A stretch of 64,000 nt of DNA from Aquibacillus saliphilus (GTDB lineage: Bacteria > Bacillota > Bacilli > Bacillales > Amphibacillaceae): contig NZ_JAIZAP010000009.1 of the NCBI RefSeq assembly GCF_020404745.1, forward strand, positions 1-64,000, read 5' to 3'. Of this stretch, positions 1 through 9,362 are shown piece by piece (positions within the stretch are counted from its first letter, which is position 1; each line of letters opens with the position of its first letter). The position numbers were made by a program, and so were the translations under genes. The notes below the pieces were generated by a model. It saw only the letters and a list, made by a program, of their open reading frames with translations, made no database searches and had not been told where the DNA came from.

Positions 1-113
1 TCCCATCATTTTAAATGAGTAAGATCCCTCAGAGACGATGAGGTTGATAGGTTCGAGGTGGAAGCGTGGTGACACGTGTAGCTGACGAATACTAATAGAT
101 CGAGGACTTAACT
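1..113 (+). rRNA. 23S ribosomal RNA, 3' end
   Basis: This is the last part of a 23S rRNA gene; the 5' part lies outside the window. The text reads as the conserved Bacillales 3' terminus, including the helix with GAGGTTGATAGGTTCGAGG and the end CGAGGACTTAAC. The exact 3' end is estimated from the B. subtilis gene. It is followed by a spacer of about 210 nt with no tRNA and then by 5S, so this is the tail of an rRNA operon read on the + strand. Confidence 0.96.
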
Positions 114-326
114 AAAATTATAAAGCGTAGACGACCGGTTAAATCCGACTGGATAAGTAAGACCACGTAAAGGCTGGTTTTTAGCCTTGGAGAGGGATTG
201 CTTATAACAGCGAGGATTTGGGAGTCGAAGCTAGAATGATAAAGCGTAAAAATTGATGTCTTGTTCTTCTTATCTAGTTTTGAAGGTGCATAGCCTTTAA
301 ATAACAGGAAGTTTCATACCTGTTGG

Positions 327-443
327 TCTAGTGGCAATAGCGGAGAGGTCACACCTGTTCCCATGCCGAACACAGTAGTTAAGCTCTCCAGCGCCCATGG
401 TAGTTGGGGCTTTGCCCCTGCGAGAGTAGGACGCCGCTAGGCA
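327..443 (+). rRNA. rrf: 5S ribosomal RNA
   Basis: The segment carries the conserved 5S core GAGGTCACACCTGTTCCCAT, the CCGAACACAG loop and the 3' arm GAGAGTAGGACGCCGC. Its length of about 117 nt fits. The ends pair (TCTAGTGGC with GCCGCTAGG). It follows 23S in the same direction and is followed at once by a strong terminator. Ends are approximate to a few bases. Confidence 0.95.
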
Positions 444-450
444 AGTTTTT

Positions 451-486
451 AGCCTGTAAGGGATTTTCCCTTACAGGCTATTTTTG
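451..486 (+). terminator. rRNA operon terminator
   Basis: A perfect hairpin, AGCCTGTAAGGGA with its complement around a short loop, is followed by TTTTTG. It sits 7 nt after the 5S gene and closes the rRNA operon. Confidence 0.9.
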
Positions 487-917
487 TAGTTAAAGTTCAC
501 TTCAGAGGTGAAAACATGAAAAACATATCATAATACACACGGAGGGAAATCAAGTCATGTTCAGCCAAAGACAAAAAATGGTATAATGTTTCTATAATTA
601 TTAACGAAAGGTGTGATGTCTTATGGTATATAAACTAAATAAAGTTGGAAAAGCAGTAAGTAGAAAAATATTTATGCTAAGGAGATGTCACATTGTAAAC
701 TGAAGAAATTGCAATCAGAGGATGTAAACATATCGTCTTTAGAACCTCACATGTTCCACCGAATCGAACCTCACATAATGTAGATAATATCCCTTCGATA
801 CAACGGAGAGTATTGGAATGAAGTGATTGTTTCATTAGAACAGTTACTTTTTCAATGAAGGATGCATGAGTGAAACATGGCGTCTGATTTCATTAAGTAT
901 AGAAAGGAAAATTTGAA
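487..917 (+). other. Gene-poor leader between rRNA operon and amidohydrolase
   Basis: No convincing gene is seen in these 430 bases. A plausible promoter is TTCAGC at 560-565 and TATAAT at 582-587 with a 16-base spacer. Downstream lies a 26-codon open frame at 623-703 that begins MVYKLNKVG and has a fair ribosome site (GAAAGGTGTG). It is too short to call and could be a leader peptide or chance. The 11-base direct repeat GAACCTCACAT occurs twice about 23 bases apart near 742-775, which may mark decayed sequence. Confidence 0.4.
560..587 (+). promoter_or_regulatory. Putative sigma-A promoter
   Basis: TTCAGC (560-565) and a perfect TATAAT (582-587) are 16 bases apart. It is the only good promoter seen between the rRNA terminator and the gene at 918, so it probably drives that gene with a long leader. 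Confidence 0.45.
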
Positions 918-1661
918 ATGGGAATTTTCGATGCACATTTTCATATTATTGATTTCAACTTTCCGATTATCGAAAACCATGGATATACACCACCAAGCTA
1001 CGCTGTAACAGATTATCAAAATGAAACAGCTAATTTTAATGTATTAGGAGGAGCGATTGTATCTGGGTCTTTCCAAGGATTTGATCAAGCTTATTTATTG
1101 AAAGCACTTAAACAATTGGGTCCAGCATTTTGTGGAGTTACACAATTGCCGTTTACTGTGACTGATGATGAAATTATAAGCTTGCATAATAACGGAGTAA
1201 GGGGGTTACGGTTTAATATTAAACGAGGCGGTTCTGAAGATTTATCGAAGCTCGATTACTTTGCAAGAAGAGTTTATGATTTGGTTGGGTGGCATAGTGA
1301 ACTTTACATTGATGCAAAAGATTTACCCGAAATTACATCAACCATTGAAAAATTGCCTGCCATATCCATTGACCATTTAGGATTATCAGAAGAGGGACTA
1401 CCTCATTTATTAAAGCTTGTTGATAGAGGTATTAGAGTTAAAGCTACTGGTTTTGGCCGAATAGAATTGAATATCGAGAATGCTTTAAAATTAATTTATG
1501 CTATTAATCCAGACGCTCTTATGTTCGGAACAGACTTACCATCTACAAGGGCGAAAAGACCTTTTGAGTATGCCGACCTCGAATTATTTCAACGTCTATT
1601 TGGGGAAAAAGCCACCGACAAAATTTTGTATATAAATGCTTTAAACTGGTATTTCAAATAA
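918..1661 (+). CDS. Amidohydrolase-family metal-dependent hydrolase
   Basis: A 247-residue protein of the amidohydrolase 2 (TIM-barrel, PF04909-like) family. The metal-binding DAHFHI motif is at residues 5-10. A central SIDHLGL segment (about 150-156) and the late MFGTDLP segment (about 221-227) match the family's His and Asp positions near the ends of barrel strands. It is shorter than many members (about 280), partly because the middle is compact. A ribosome site (GAAAGGAAA) precedes the ATG. It stands alone, so the substrate cannot be inferred. It is probably a cytosolic hydrolase of a small cyclic or aromatic compound. Confidence 0.85.
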   Translation: MGIFDAHFHIIDFNFPIIENHGYTPPSYAVTDYQNETANFNVLGGAIVSGSFQGFDQAYLLKALKQLGPAFCGVTQLPFTVTDDEIISLHNNGVRGLRFNIKRGGSEDLSKLDYFARRVYDLVGWHSELYIDAKDLPEITSTIEKLPAISIDHLGLSEEGLPHLLKLVDRGIRVKATGFGRIELNIENALKLIYAINPDALMFGTDLPSTRAKRPFEYADLELFQRLFGEKATDKILYINALNWYFK

Positions 1662-1855
1662 TTTAGTTGCAATTGAAATTTCTGGAGTTTGTGGGTGAGT
1701 ACAGTAAAACTACCGGGAGCAATTACTAAAATAACAGTTTTAGTAATTATAACTATAAAGGACATAAATCTTCTAGCTTCTTCGAAGAAAGCAACGGTCG
1801 TTGACTAAGAAATTAAACGGAAACTATTTGTAATTAATAAGAAGGAGGACGAAAA

Positions 1856-2407
1856 GTGAAAAAGCTTTTTTGTTTAATCATTTTATTATTTACCCTTTTG
1901 TTATCTGGATGCGGTTCTGATGCTCCAGGAGACTATAGTTTTTCCTTAATAGAAGAAAAAAATGGTATCGAAGTAACACTAGATCATGTTGAAGAACATG
2001 CAAACAACCATTATGCAGTTACGGCTATTCACTACTTAATCACTAATAATACCGAGCAAAATGTCACAATCAATATTGACTTTAATAATGAAGAAATTGA
2101 CGATACAGAATCCTCGAATTATTTACAAGATGGAAAAGGAAACTATTATTCAGTAATGAGCACAGGTGCTACTCTACTGGATGATAAAGAAAAGGATATA
2201 GAAGAAACTGATACAGATAGTAAACCGATAGATAGTCACTTTATAGAGATACCATCAAAGACTGAAGAATTACAAGCTAATATTGATTATCAAGTAATTG
2301 GATTAGATAGTTTTGAAACACAAGTATCAGTAGCCTTTCCAAACGGTGAAAATGTTCCATTTATATTCAGTGGAGAACTTAATGAACAAAACTTAATAGA
2401 AGAATAA
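1856..2407 (+). CDS. Putative lipoprotein, DUF4352-like immunoglobulin fold possible
   Basis: A 183-residue exported lipoprotein. The signal peptide has a Lys-rich start, a hydrophobic run and the lipobox LLSGC, with the lipidated Cys at residue 19. The mature part has a beta-rich pattern with ITNNTEQNVTINI, typical of extracellular Ig-like DUF4352-type domains; that assignment is tentative. The GTG start follows a very strong AGAAGGAGG. It is a single gene, closed by two hairpins downstream. Function is unknown; it is anchored on the outer face of the membrane. Confidence 0.75.
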   Translation: MKKLFCLIILLFTLLLSGCGSDAPGDYSFSLIEEKNGIEVTLDHVEEHANNHYAVTAIHYLITNNTEQNVTINIDFNNEEIDDTESSNYLQDGKGNYYSVMSTGATLLDDKEKDIEETDTDSKPIDSHFIEIPSKTEELQANIDYQVIGLDSFETQVSVAFPNGENVPFIFSGELNEQNLIEE

Positions 2408-2415
2408 CGTTTAAA

Positions 2416-2481
2416 ATTCAGATGTTTATGTGGGATTTTATTATTTTTTTTAAACCATCGCCCTTCATTTAACATCTGAAT
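2416..2481 (+). repeat. 11-bp inverted repeat downstream of lipoprotein gene
   Basis: ATTCAGATGTT (2416-2426) and its exact complement AACATCTGAAT (2471-2481) flank 44 bases that include a run of nine T. It may be a long-range hairpin or the remains of a small insertion. Confidence 0.5.
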
Positions 2482-2492
2482 ATTAGAAAGAA

Positions 2493-2527
2493 AAATGGCT
2501 TGGATATATTTCTCCAAGCCATTTTTT
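2493..2527 (+). terminator. Rho-independent terminator
   Basis: The hairpin AAAATGGCTTGGA with TCCAAGCCATTTT around ATATTTC ends in T-rich sequence. It is symmetric and could work on both strands. It ends the lipoprotein transcript. Confidence 0.85.
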
Positions 2528-2675
2528 ACTGTGAAAATACTGTTTAGCACGTCTCTAGTGAACCCGGTAGCAATAGTAAAGATGTTTTTTTCTTTTAAAA
2601 GCTTCCTGTTTGCTTAATAGTTCACATTGTCATACGATAGACTTATTTGATTTAATAGATTAGGAGTTGAAAGCA

Positions 2676-3635
2676 TTGAAAGGACTGTTTGAGAATAAAT
2701 GGTCGGTGATTGGGATAGCTGTATTTTGCTCTATTTTATGGGGAAGTGCATTTCCTGTACTTAAAGTGAGTTATCAAGAACTGCAGATGGCTCCAGATGA
2801 TATAATTGCTAAGATTGTCTTTGCGGGCTTGCGTTTTTTACTAGCAGGCATCATTGTGTTGGCTCTTTTATTAATTATAAGTCCGAAAAGAATCTTAGTT
2901 ACCCGTAGGCAGTTTTTAGTTTTAGTGATACTAGGTGTTATCCAGACGACTATTTTATATTTTTTCTTTTATAATGGATTGGCAAAAGTATCTGGCATGC
3001 AAGGGGCTATTTTGTCTTCAAGTGGAACATTCTTCACCGTCATTCTTGCTCATTATTTTTATAAAAATGATCGATTGAATTGGAAGAAAACAGTTGGTCT
3101 GGTTGCAGGATTTGCAGGAATTGCTGTTGCCAACTGGGGGGAGGGACTCCACCTGAATTTTCAATGGGACGGAGAAGGATTTATGATTATGACTGGTATC
3201 ATAAATGCAGTCGCAACGATTATGGCAAAAGAGTTAGCAACAGGAATACATCCATTTGCCGTTACCGGTTGGCAACTAAGTATAGGTGCTTCGATAATGC
3301 TACTGATTGGTGTGCCACAAATAAGTGATAATGCAATCGTATTTACTCCATTTGGTTTTGGACTATTAATTTATTCTGCAATACTTTCAGCTGCTGCATT
3401 CGGGCTTTGGTATTCTTTATTAAAATATAACCATGCAGGCGAAATAAGTATGTATAAGTTTATTGTTCCCATTGCTGGTACCATATTATCATCAATCTTT
3501 ATTCCAGGGGAAAATTTGAATGTATTTATTATTGCAGCTGTCGCGATGGTTGCCATTGGTATTCTTGCGGTTAATTATAAAGGAAGAAAAATAGCTTCTG
3601 ACAAGAACAAGCAAGTGAAAATTGAACAGTCATGA
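2676..3635 (+). CDS. EamA/DMT-family transporter
   Basis: About 319 residues with ten hydrophobic segments in two five-helix halves, the architecture of the drug/metabolite transporter EamA family. The N-terminal FCSILWGSAFPVLK matches the first-helix family motif. The start is chosen as the TTG at 2676 because TAGGAG lies 10 bases upstream; the TTG at 2667 overlaps that site. The basic tail is cytosolic. It is followed after 60 bases by an MFS exporter in the same direction, so the two may be one efflux unit. The substrate is unknown. Confidence 0.88.
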   Translation: MKGLFENKWSVIGIAVFCSILWGSAFPVLKVSYQELQMAPDDIIAKIVFAGLRFLLAGIIVLALLLIISPKRILVTRRQFLVLVILGVIQTTILYFFFYNGLAKVSGMQGAILSSSGTFFTVILAHYFYKNDRLNWKKTVGLVAGFAGIAVANWGEGLHLNFQWDGEGFMIMTGIINAVATIMAKELATGIHPFAVTGWQLSIGASIMLLIGVPQISDNAIVFTPFGFGLLIYSAILSAAAFGLWYSLLKYNHAGEISMYKFIVPIAGTILSSIFIPGENLNVFIIAAVAMVAIGILAVNYKGRKIASDKNKQVKIEQS

Positions 3636-3696
3636 TGCAGGAACAAAGGTCAAGTGATAGTGAGTGTACTAAATGAATAATTTAGTAAAATAGGTA

Positions 3697-4968
3697 ATGG
3701 AGGTGTTTGTTATTCATCAAGATAAACAGGAATCTACGTTACATAATCCAACAGGCAAACAGCGAATCGGATTGGTTTTTCTACTCGCCATGCTTTGCAT
3801 GTTGGGTCCATTTAATATTGATATGTATTTACCAAGCTTTCCAGATATTGCTGATGATTTGGGCGCTCGTGCGTCACTCGTACAGCTCAGTTTGACTGCC
3901 TGTTTAATTGGACTTGCAATGGGGCAAATGGTTATTGGTCCAATTAGTGATGCGAAGGGGAGAAGAAAGCCTATATTGGTATTCATTAGCTTATTCGCTA
4001 TAGCTTCGCTTCTCTGTGCATTTGCACCAAATATTACCATGTTAGTAATCGCACGATTTTTACAAGGATTCACTGCTTCAGCAGGTGTTGTTCTATCCCG
4101 TGCTGTTGTCCGTGATGTGTTTAGTGGAAGAGACCTTACCAAATTTTTTGCGCTTTTAATGATGATCAATGCAACTGCCCCGATGATTGCACCAATCAGT
4201 GGTGGAGCAATCTTGCTTTTGCCATTTGCAACATGGCATACGGTTTTCTTCTTTTTATTTTTTCTCGGACTGATCATTGTTTTAACCGTTTTTTTCAACT
4301 TAAAGGAAACATTACCGAAAGAAAAACGAATACCAAGCTCGATTGGAAGTTCCGTTCGAACGATGGGAAGTCTATTTTTGGACCGTTCTTTTATTGGGTA
4401 TGCGATCGTAGTTGCTTTTGTTCAGGGAGGAACATTTGCGTATGTAGCTGGAACTCCATTCGTTTACCAGAATATTTATCAGGTATCCCCGCAAGTATTT
4501 AGCATTTTATTTGGGATTAATGGTCTTGCAATTATTTTAGGAAGTGGAGTAGTTGGCCGTTTAAGTGATATTATTAAAGAACGAACCTTACTTCGCGCTG
4601 GAGTGATTATTTCTCTTAGTTCGAACACATTACTTCTGATTATGACAATTATTAAAGGTCCACTAGTGATGCTTGTAATTCCAATATTCATTCACCTGTT
4701 CACGATAGGAATCATCCTAACAAGTACTTTTACGATAGCGATGAAACACCAGGGTGGTCGAGCAGGGAGTGCGAGTGCGGTATTAGGTATGCTTCCATTA
4801 TTAGTCGGATCAATCATTGCTCCGCTTGTTGGAATTAACGAGACTACCGCTATACCAATGGGAGCAGCATTATTTAGTACTTCATTAATTGGTTTCATTG
4901 CTTTCTTTACACTAACAAAGGAAGAAAAGAGCGAGGAAAAACAAGAAAAGGAAGCTTTGGATGGCTAA
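3697..4968 (+). CDS. Bcr/CflA-family MFS multidrug efflux transporter
   Basis: A 423-residue, 12-helix major facilitator. The first helix ends FNIDMYLPSFP, the hallmark of the Bcr/CflA drug-resistance branch (DHA1). The MFS loop 2-3 motif appears as GPISDAKGRRKP (about 85-96), and the helix 4-5 region has RFLQGFTASAGVVLSRAVVRD. The ATG at 3697 has only a weak site (TAGG); a GTG six bases later is an alternative start. It exports small molecules by proton antiport. A strong terminator follows. Confidence 0.9.
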   Translation: MEVFVIHQDKQESTLHNPTGKQRIGLVFLLAMLCMLGPFNIDMYLPSFPDIADDLGARASLVQLSLTACLIGLAMGQMVIGPISDAKGRRKPILVFISLFAIASLLCAFAPNITMLVIARFLQGFTASAGVVLSRAVVRDVFSGRDLTKFFALLMMINATAPMIAPISGGAILLLPFATWHTVFFFLFFLGLIIVLTVFFNLKETLPKEKRIPSSIGSSVRTMGSLFLDRSFIGYAIVVAFVQGGTFAYVAGTPFVYQNIYQVSPQVFSILFGINGLAIILGSGVVGRLSDIIKERTLLRAGVIISLSSNTLLLIMTIIKGPLVMLVIPIFIHLFTIGIILTSTFTIAMKHQGGRAGSASAVLGMLPLLVGSIIAPLVGINETTAIPMGAALFSTSLIGFIAFFTLTKEEKSEEKQEKEALDG

Positions 4969-5003
4969 GCAGGCATTATAGATACTATTTTTGTAATGTC
5001 TAA

Positions 5004-5036
5004 GAACAAAAGGGAGGAGTCCTCCTTTTTGTTCAA
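5004..5036 (+). terminator. Rho-independent terminator
   Basis: AACAAAAGGGAGGA pairs with TCCTCCTTTTTGTT around a two-base centre, followed by T-rich DNA. It is close to a perfect palindrome and ends the MFS transcript. Confidence 0.85.
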
Positions 5037-5126
5037 ACATATTATTTTAAAAATGTGAGCGCTTTATTAGATGAATAGTTAAAAAGCTTAGAGCGTTACG
5101 CTTTTTTATTCGAAAGGAGTGACAAA

Positions 5127-5918
5127 GTGCCAATCAAATTATGGGAGGACAATGTCCCGAGCCAAATTAATGTAGAAGATTCACCAACAATTACGCCATA
5201 TCTTGTTGATACAGACGGTGTTAAAACGAGCGCAGTTATTATCTGTCCAGGTGGAGCCTATGCAAGAAAAGCGGACCATGAAGGAGAGCCAGTTGCTAAA
5301 TGGCTAAATTCACTGGGTATTTCCGCTTTTGTTCTGGACTACCGTGTTGCACCAAATAAATACCCGAGTTCACTTCAAGATGTAAAACGAGCGATTCGTT
5401 ATGTTCGGGCACACGCGATAGATTGGGCTATCGATCAGGACCGAATCGGTATCCTTGGATTTTCTGCAGGTGGTCATTTAGCTTCAACGGCAGGTACTCA
5501 GTATGATTTTGGAGATCCAAAAGCAAAGGATCCGGTTGAAAGGATAAGTTCACGGCCAGATTTGATGATTTTGTGTTATCCCGTAATTACAATGATGAAA
5601 CCTTACTGTCATCAGGGATCTGTATCAAACCTATTAGGAGAAAACCCATCTGCAGATTTAATAGAATCTTTGTCTAATCATTTACATATAAACAAAGATA
5701 CACCGCCTACATTTTTATGGCATACTGCTGATGATCAATCTGTTCCGGTTGAAAATAGCTTCATGTTTGCCAGCGCACTAAGACAACATCAGATTCCATT
5801 TGATTTACATGTCTTTGAACAAGGTGTTCATGGTTTGGGGCTAGCGGATGAGAATCAGCATGTGAGGAGTTGGCAATCTCAATGTTTACTTTGGCTCCAA
5901 AAACACAATTTTGCTTAA
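5127..5918 (+). CDS. Alpha/beta hydrolase, BD-FAE-like carbohydrate esterase
   Basis: A 263-residue cytosolic alpha/beta hydrolase. The oxyanion region is ICPGGAYARKA (about 39-49), the nucleophile elbow is GFSAGGH (about 111-117), the acid Asp is in HTADDQSVP (about 197-205) and the His is in GVHGLGL (about 232-238). The early PGG and the late HGL spacing fit the BD-FAE/acetyl-xylan-esterase-like group acting on acylated sugars; this finer assignment is an inference. The GTG start follows AAAGGAGTGA with good spacing. Single gene. Confidence 0.87.
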   Translation: MPIKLWEDNVPSQINVEDSPTITPYLVDTDGVKTSAVIICPGGAYARKADHEGEPVAKWLNSLGISAFVLDYRVAPNKYPSSLQDVKRAIRYVRAHAIDWAIDQDRIGILGFSAGGHLASTAGTQYDFGDPKAKDPVERISSRPDLMILCYPVITMMKPYCHQGSVSNLLGENPSADLIESLSNHLHINKDTPPTFLWHTADDQSVPVENSFMFASALRQHQIPFDLHVFEQGVHGLGLADENQHVRSWQSQCLLWLQKHNFA

Positions 5919-6057
5919 GATATCAAGGGACCAACTTATGGAATTATTTTTAGTTATTTGTTGGTAACCCTCGTGGTTATTTGCAGGAGTATTATTCACT
6001 TTGTTGAAATCCTTATGTAACAAAGTAACAGAAAATAATAGGATGAGGAGAGATTGC

Positions 6058-7077
6058 ATGGAAGCTAATGAAATAACTAAACCAACAACTATGTGTGATT
6101 CATCAGGAAATTTATTAGAAAGTAGTATTGGATGGGCAAGGCATCCTCATATTCAGTGTAATTTATCTGGTCATTACTTAAGAAAGAAAAAGTGGAATTA
6201 TTGGTGTGTAATGACTAAAGACTTTTTATTTTCAGTAACAGTATCTGATTTGGATTATGCGGCTGTTTTGTTTGTTTATGTGTTAGATATACCAACGCTT
6301 AAATTTCAGGAGAAGACAGTGCTTGTCCCTTTTGGAAAAGGATGTCACATGCCTGAGGAAGTAAATGCTTCAATTAATTTCAAAGGTAAGCAGTTGTCCA
6401 TTTCTCTAGAAGAAAAAGGAGATTCGACTCGTATTCAGGTTAACTGTCCTCACTTCGATGGGAAAAATCAATCTCTTGTAGCTGATGTCACTGTTTACCG
6501 TCCTAAGGGACATGAAACATTAAATGTTGTTGTTCCGTGGAGCAAGAAACGATTTCAGTTCACTTCTAAACAAACAGCGTTGCCTGCGACAGGAGTTGTA
6601 AATTGGAGCGGACAGGAATACACGCTAAACAGAGAAGAAGCATTTGGGTGTTTAGACTTTGGTCGTGGAGTATGGCCATATCGTTCTACATGGAATTGGG
6701 CAGCGGGATCAGGAATTGTTAATGATAGAAAGATAGGCTTAAATTTTGGTGGGCAATGGACAAATGGAACTGGCCAAAACGAAAATGGGATTGTGGTTGA
6801 TGGGAAACTTAGTAAGATCCATGAAGACATCGTTTGGGAGTATGATTCAAGTAATTACATGAAGCCATGGACGTTGACAACGGAATTATCAGATCGCGTA
6901 TCCCTTAGTTTTCAGCCTCTATTTGAAAGAAATGCAACTACGAATGCAATTATTATTCAGTCAACCGTTCATCAAGTAATAGGGAAATTTAATGGTCATG
7001 TCGTAACAGACGATGGAGAACGAATGGAGATTGATTCCGTGTTTGGCTGGGCTGAAGACCATAAAGCAAGCTGGTGA
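6058..7077 (+). CDS. DUF2804 family protein
   Basis: A 339-residue protein of the DUF2804 family, of unknown biochemical role. The length and the typical motifs are present: WNYWCVMTKDFLF near the N-terminus, FGCLDFGRGVWPY and WNWAAGSG in the middle, and GLNFGGQWTNGTG. The open frame extends 57 bases upstream, but the ATG at 6058 is chosen because GATGAGGAG lies 7 bases before it. No signal peptide or membrane helix is evident. The fold appears related to beta-barrel lipocalin-like enzymes; no function is claimed. Confidence 0.85.
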   Translation: MEANEITKPTTMCDSSGNLLESSIGWARHPHIQCNLSGHYLRKKKWNYWCVMTKDFLFSVTVSDLDYAAVLFVYVLDIPTLKFQEKTVLVPFGKGCHMPEEVNASINFKGKQLSISLEEKGDSTRIQVNCPHFDGKNQSLVADVTVYRPKGHETLNVVVPWSKKRFQFTSKQTALPATGVVNWSGQEYTLNREEAFGCLDFGRGVWPYRSTWNWAAGSGIVNDRKIGLNFGGQWTNGTGQNENGIVVDGKLSKIHEDIVWEYDSSNYMKPWTLTTELSDRVSLSFQPLFERNATTNAIIIQSTVHQVIGKFNGHVVTDDGERMEIDSVFGWAEDHKASW

Positions 7078-7189
7078 AGAGATTAAAATCGTGTTCCTTA
7101 TCCCTAATTAGGAGAGCATATTGACTAAGGTTATCCAGTAGGTATTTCAACAAAAAAAGATGGCTAGATAAGAACATGAGGTGATTAAC

Positions 7190-8029
7190 TTGGGCTTTAC
7201 TGTAAAAGAGGTATTATCTGAAGGGAAAAAAGGTGATTCTCTGTTAAATGAGGACTTATATGTACTAACTGATCATTTTATTGCTGTGATTGATGGTGCT
7301 ACTAATGTATCAGGTAAAAGGATAGCTGATAAAACACCTGGGAGGTTCGCGGCAGAAATAATTAAGGACACAATCGAAGGTTTAACAGCAGAAACTACTC
7401 TAGAAAAAATGATTTCCCATATAAATGAAAATCTGCAGATAGCTTTTCTGAAATATAATTTAATAAATGAAATAGCAGAAAAGAAGTGGATGGCGCCATC
7501 TGCTAGTTTGGTTGTCTATAGTCATTATTATAACGAAGTATGGCAAGTAGGGGACTGCCAATTAATGATTGATGGACAAGTCTATAAAAATGATAAAGAA
7601 TTGGATACTATTACTGGCAATGCTAGATCACTTTATCTAGAAGGAGAAATAAAAAAAGGAAAAACAATTGAACAACTAATTGAACATGATACAGGCTGGG
7701 AATTTATTAGGCCGTTAATTCAACAACAATACTTTATGCAAAACGATAGTCAAAACCAATATGGATATGATGTCATTAATGGTTTTAATGTAGACTTGAA
7801 CCGCGTGAAAATTACAAAAGTCCAGGTCAATGCATGTGAGATAATTCTTGCTTCTGATGGTTATCCATTTTTAAAAGGTACACTATTAGAATCTGAAAAT
7901 GCCTTATCTAGCTTGTTAAATGATGACCCACTATGTTTTAGGGTGTATAAATCGGCCAAAGGATTAGTGAAAGGGAATAAGTCCTTTGATGATCGAACCT
8001 TTGTGAAGTTTAAAATTAATAATGCATAA
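7190..8029 (+). CDS. PP2C-like serine/threonine phosphatase
   Basis: About 279 residues of PP2C/PPM type. Metal-binding signatures are visible: NEDLYVLTDHFIAVIDGAT with the Glu/Asp pair near residues 21-35, SASLVVY and VWQVGDCQLMI for the central strands, LASDGYP (about 222) and the late DDRTFVKF (about 268). All the usual acidic positions are kept, so it may be active. The TTG at 7190 is preferred over the GTG at 7181 because GAGGTGAT then sits at proper spacing. It stands alone without a partner kinase. Confidence 0.75.
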   Translation: MGFTVKEVLSEGKKGDSLLNEDLYVLTDHFIAVIDGATNVSGKRIADKTPGRFAAEIIKDTIEGLTAETTLEKMISHINENLQIAFLKYNLINEIAEKKWMAPSASLVVYSHYYNEVWQVGDCQLMIDGQVYKNDKELDTITGNARSLYLEGEIKKGKTIEQLIEHDTGWEFIRPLIQQQYFMQNDSQNQYGYDVINGFNVDLNRVKITKVQVNACEIILASDGYPFLKGTLLESENALSSLLNDDPLCFRVYKSAKGLVKGNKSFDDRTFVKFKINNA

Positions 8030-8223
8030 AATAGACCGCCTATTTACCCGTTAAGTTAAGTCAGTTTGGTCAACTATTTAGTAAATTACAGTTCCGATAT
8101 ATAAGTGTTTTATGTAGTCTTCTTCTTCAACTGTCGGGTTGCGATACTTTAATAAGGCGAATGCAACCTTGTTTCACTAACCACGTAGTTTTGTTGAATA
8201 CAAGTATTAAAAGGAGATATTTT

Positions 8224-8448
8224 GTGAGAAAAATATGGTTTCCGTTATTATCATCAGTTGGGACAATGGCTCTATTATATTGGATTGGAAGTATATTTAA
8301 TTTATCTCTTTTTAAGTTTTCATTTGTTCTAAACGAACCGTTAGAAAATGGGTTGATTTTTGATGCAAATATTGCAATACTTCCTTTTGCTATCGGCTTA
8401 ATAGTTGGATTTATTGTGGAACGTATAGTTAAAATCAGAAGCAAGTAA
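8224..8448 (+). CDS. Small two-helix membrane protein
   Basis: A 74-residue protein with two hydrophobic segments (about 5-25 and 48-67) and a basic C-terminus (ERIVKIRSK). The GTG at 8224 follows AAAAGGAGAT at ideal spacing, which is strong evidence that it is real. The longer frame from 8161 lacks a ribosome site. Function not recognised. Confidence 0.65.
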   Translation: MRKIWFPLLSSVGTMALLYWIGSIFNLSLFKFSFVLNEPLENGLIFDANIAILPFAIGLIVGFIVERIVKIRSK

Positions 8449-8506
8449 TTGACTAACGAGCTACAATGAAAAGAAAGAGATAAAGTGAAGAAAAAAATGG
8501 AAATAA

Positions 8507-8599
8507 ATAAGTTCAAATTTTGCTGAAGGTGTTACTCCACTAACGGTTGCTTATCTTGAACAGGGATATAGCCCTTCTTGTGCTAAAGCAGCAGTATAA
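8507..8599 (+). pseudogene. Possible gene remnant
   Basis: An open frame of 30 codons without a start codon ends at TAA 8597-8599 and encodes a protein-like tail, TPLTVAYLEQGYSPSC. It sits just before the SGNH hydrolase and has base use unlike the surrounding spacer. It may be the 3' end of a deleted gene. Weak evidence. Confidence 0.25.
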
Positions 8600-8635
8600 T
8601 TGATTAAAAAACATAAATGTATTAGGAGCAGTCAG

Positions 8636-9202
8636 ATGCTTAAATTAGTATGTTTTGGGGACAGTATTACGGCTAGAAAAGAAGGATTGGATACGTCTAT
8701 CCTAACAACAAAGTTAGCTAAGCAAGTGGACGGCTTTGAAGTTATAAATGCTGGTGTATCAGGAGATAACACTATCGATGCTATATCTAGAATTGAGAAT
8801 GATGTAATTAAACATAATCCTGATCTAGTAACAGTATTGTTTGGTGCTAATGATGCAGCAGTTCATAAAATAGTGGATTTGGAAACTTATAAAAATAACA
8901 TTTATAAAATCACTCAAATGATTAAGCCTGAAAGAACAATTTTAATTTCTCCAGCCCCAGTTGATGAAAAGGTACAATTTGCAAGAACCAATGAAGTCTT
9001 ATTCGGTTATGCTTCAACGGTTAAACAAGTGGCAGTTGATACTGGAAGTCCTTTCATCGATTTTTTTTCTGAAATGAGTGCTTTGGATGACTATACTCAA
9101 ATACTAAAAGGGATAAGAAACGATGGACTTCATTTTGGAGACAAGGGTTATGATTTTCTTGTTCGTTTATTAGTAGAGAAAATTAGAGAAGTTTGTTATT
9201 AA
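8636..9202 (+). CDS. SGNH/GDSL-family hydrolase
   Basis: A 188-residue SGNH hydrolase. Block I is VCFGDSITA (nucleophile Ser about residue 10), block II has the Gly in NAGVSGDNT (about 36-44), block III is LFGANDAA (about 68-75) and block V is DGLHFGDKGY with the Asp and His dyad (about 164-173). It is likely a cytosolic esterase or lipase of the GDSL type. The ATG at 8636 is chosen because TAGGAGC is 8 bases upstream. Confidence 0.88.
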   Translation: MLKLVCFGDSITARKEGLDTSILTTKLAKQVDGFEVINAGVSGDNTIDAISRIENDVIKHNPDLVTVLFGANDAAVHKIVDLETYKNNIYKITQMIKPERTILISPAPVDEKVQFARTNEVLFGYASTVKQVAVDTGSPFIDFFSEMSALDDYTQILKGIRNDGLHFGDKGYDFLVRLLVEKIREVCY

Positions 9203-9225
9203 CCTAACAGGCGCTTTAACAAAAC

Positions 9226-9268
9226 AAGAGGAACGTAGGATTTATTAAGGTGACGTTCTTCTCTTTTT
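9226..9268 (+). terminator. Probable terminator
   Basis: AAGAGGAACGT (9226-9236) pairs, with one bulge, with ACGTTCTTCTCTT (9253-9265), followed by TTTTTGG. It closes the SGNH gene. Confidence 0.55.
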
Positions 9269-9362
9269 GGGAAAATAAAAGGAAATGACTGAATTTTATG
9301 ATAGTTTTTGATAAAAGTGGTGTTTCCAAATACTTAAAAATACTAAGTTAGGACGATTATGA

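Noticed and set aside
114-326. tRNA genes in the 23S-5S spacer
   Set aside because: No cloverleaf, T-arm or CCA end visible in the spacer.
3080-3328. Second gene inside the EamA transporter
   Set aside because: An out-of-frame shadow of the transporter with Cys/Arg-rich composition and no ribosome site.
5050-5070. cre site before the alpha/beta hydrolase (TGTGAGCGCTTTAT)
   Set aside because: Three mismatches to the consensus, including the conserved CA end, and no promoter at the right distance.
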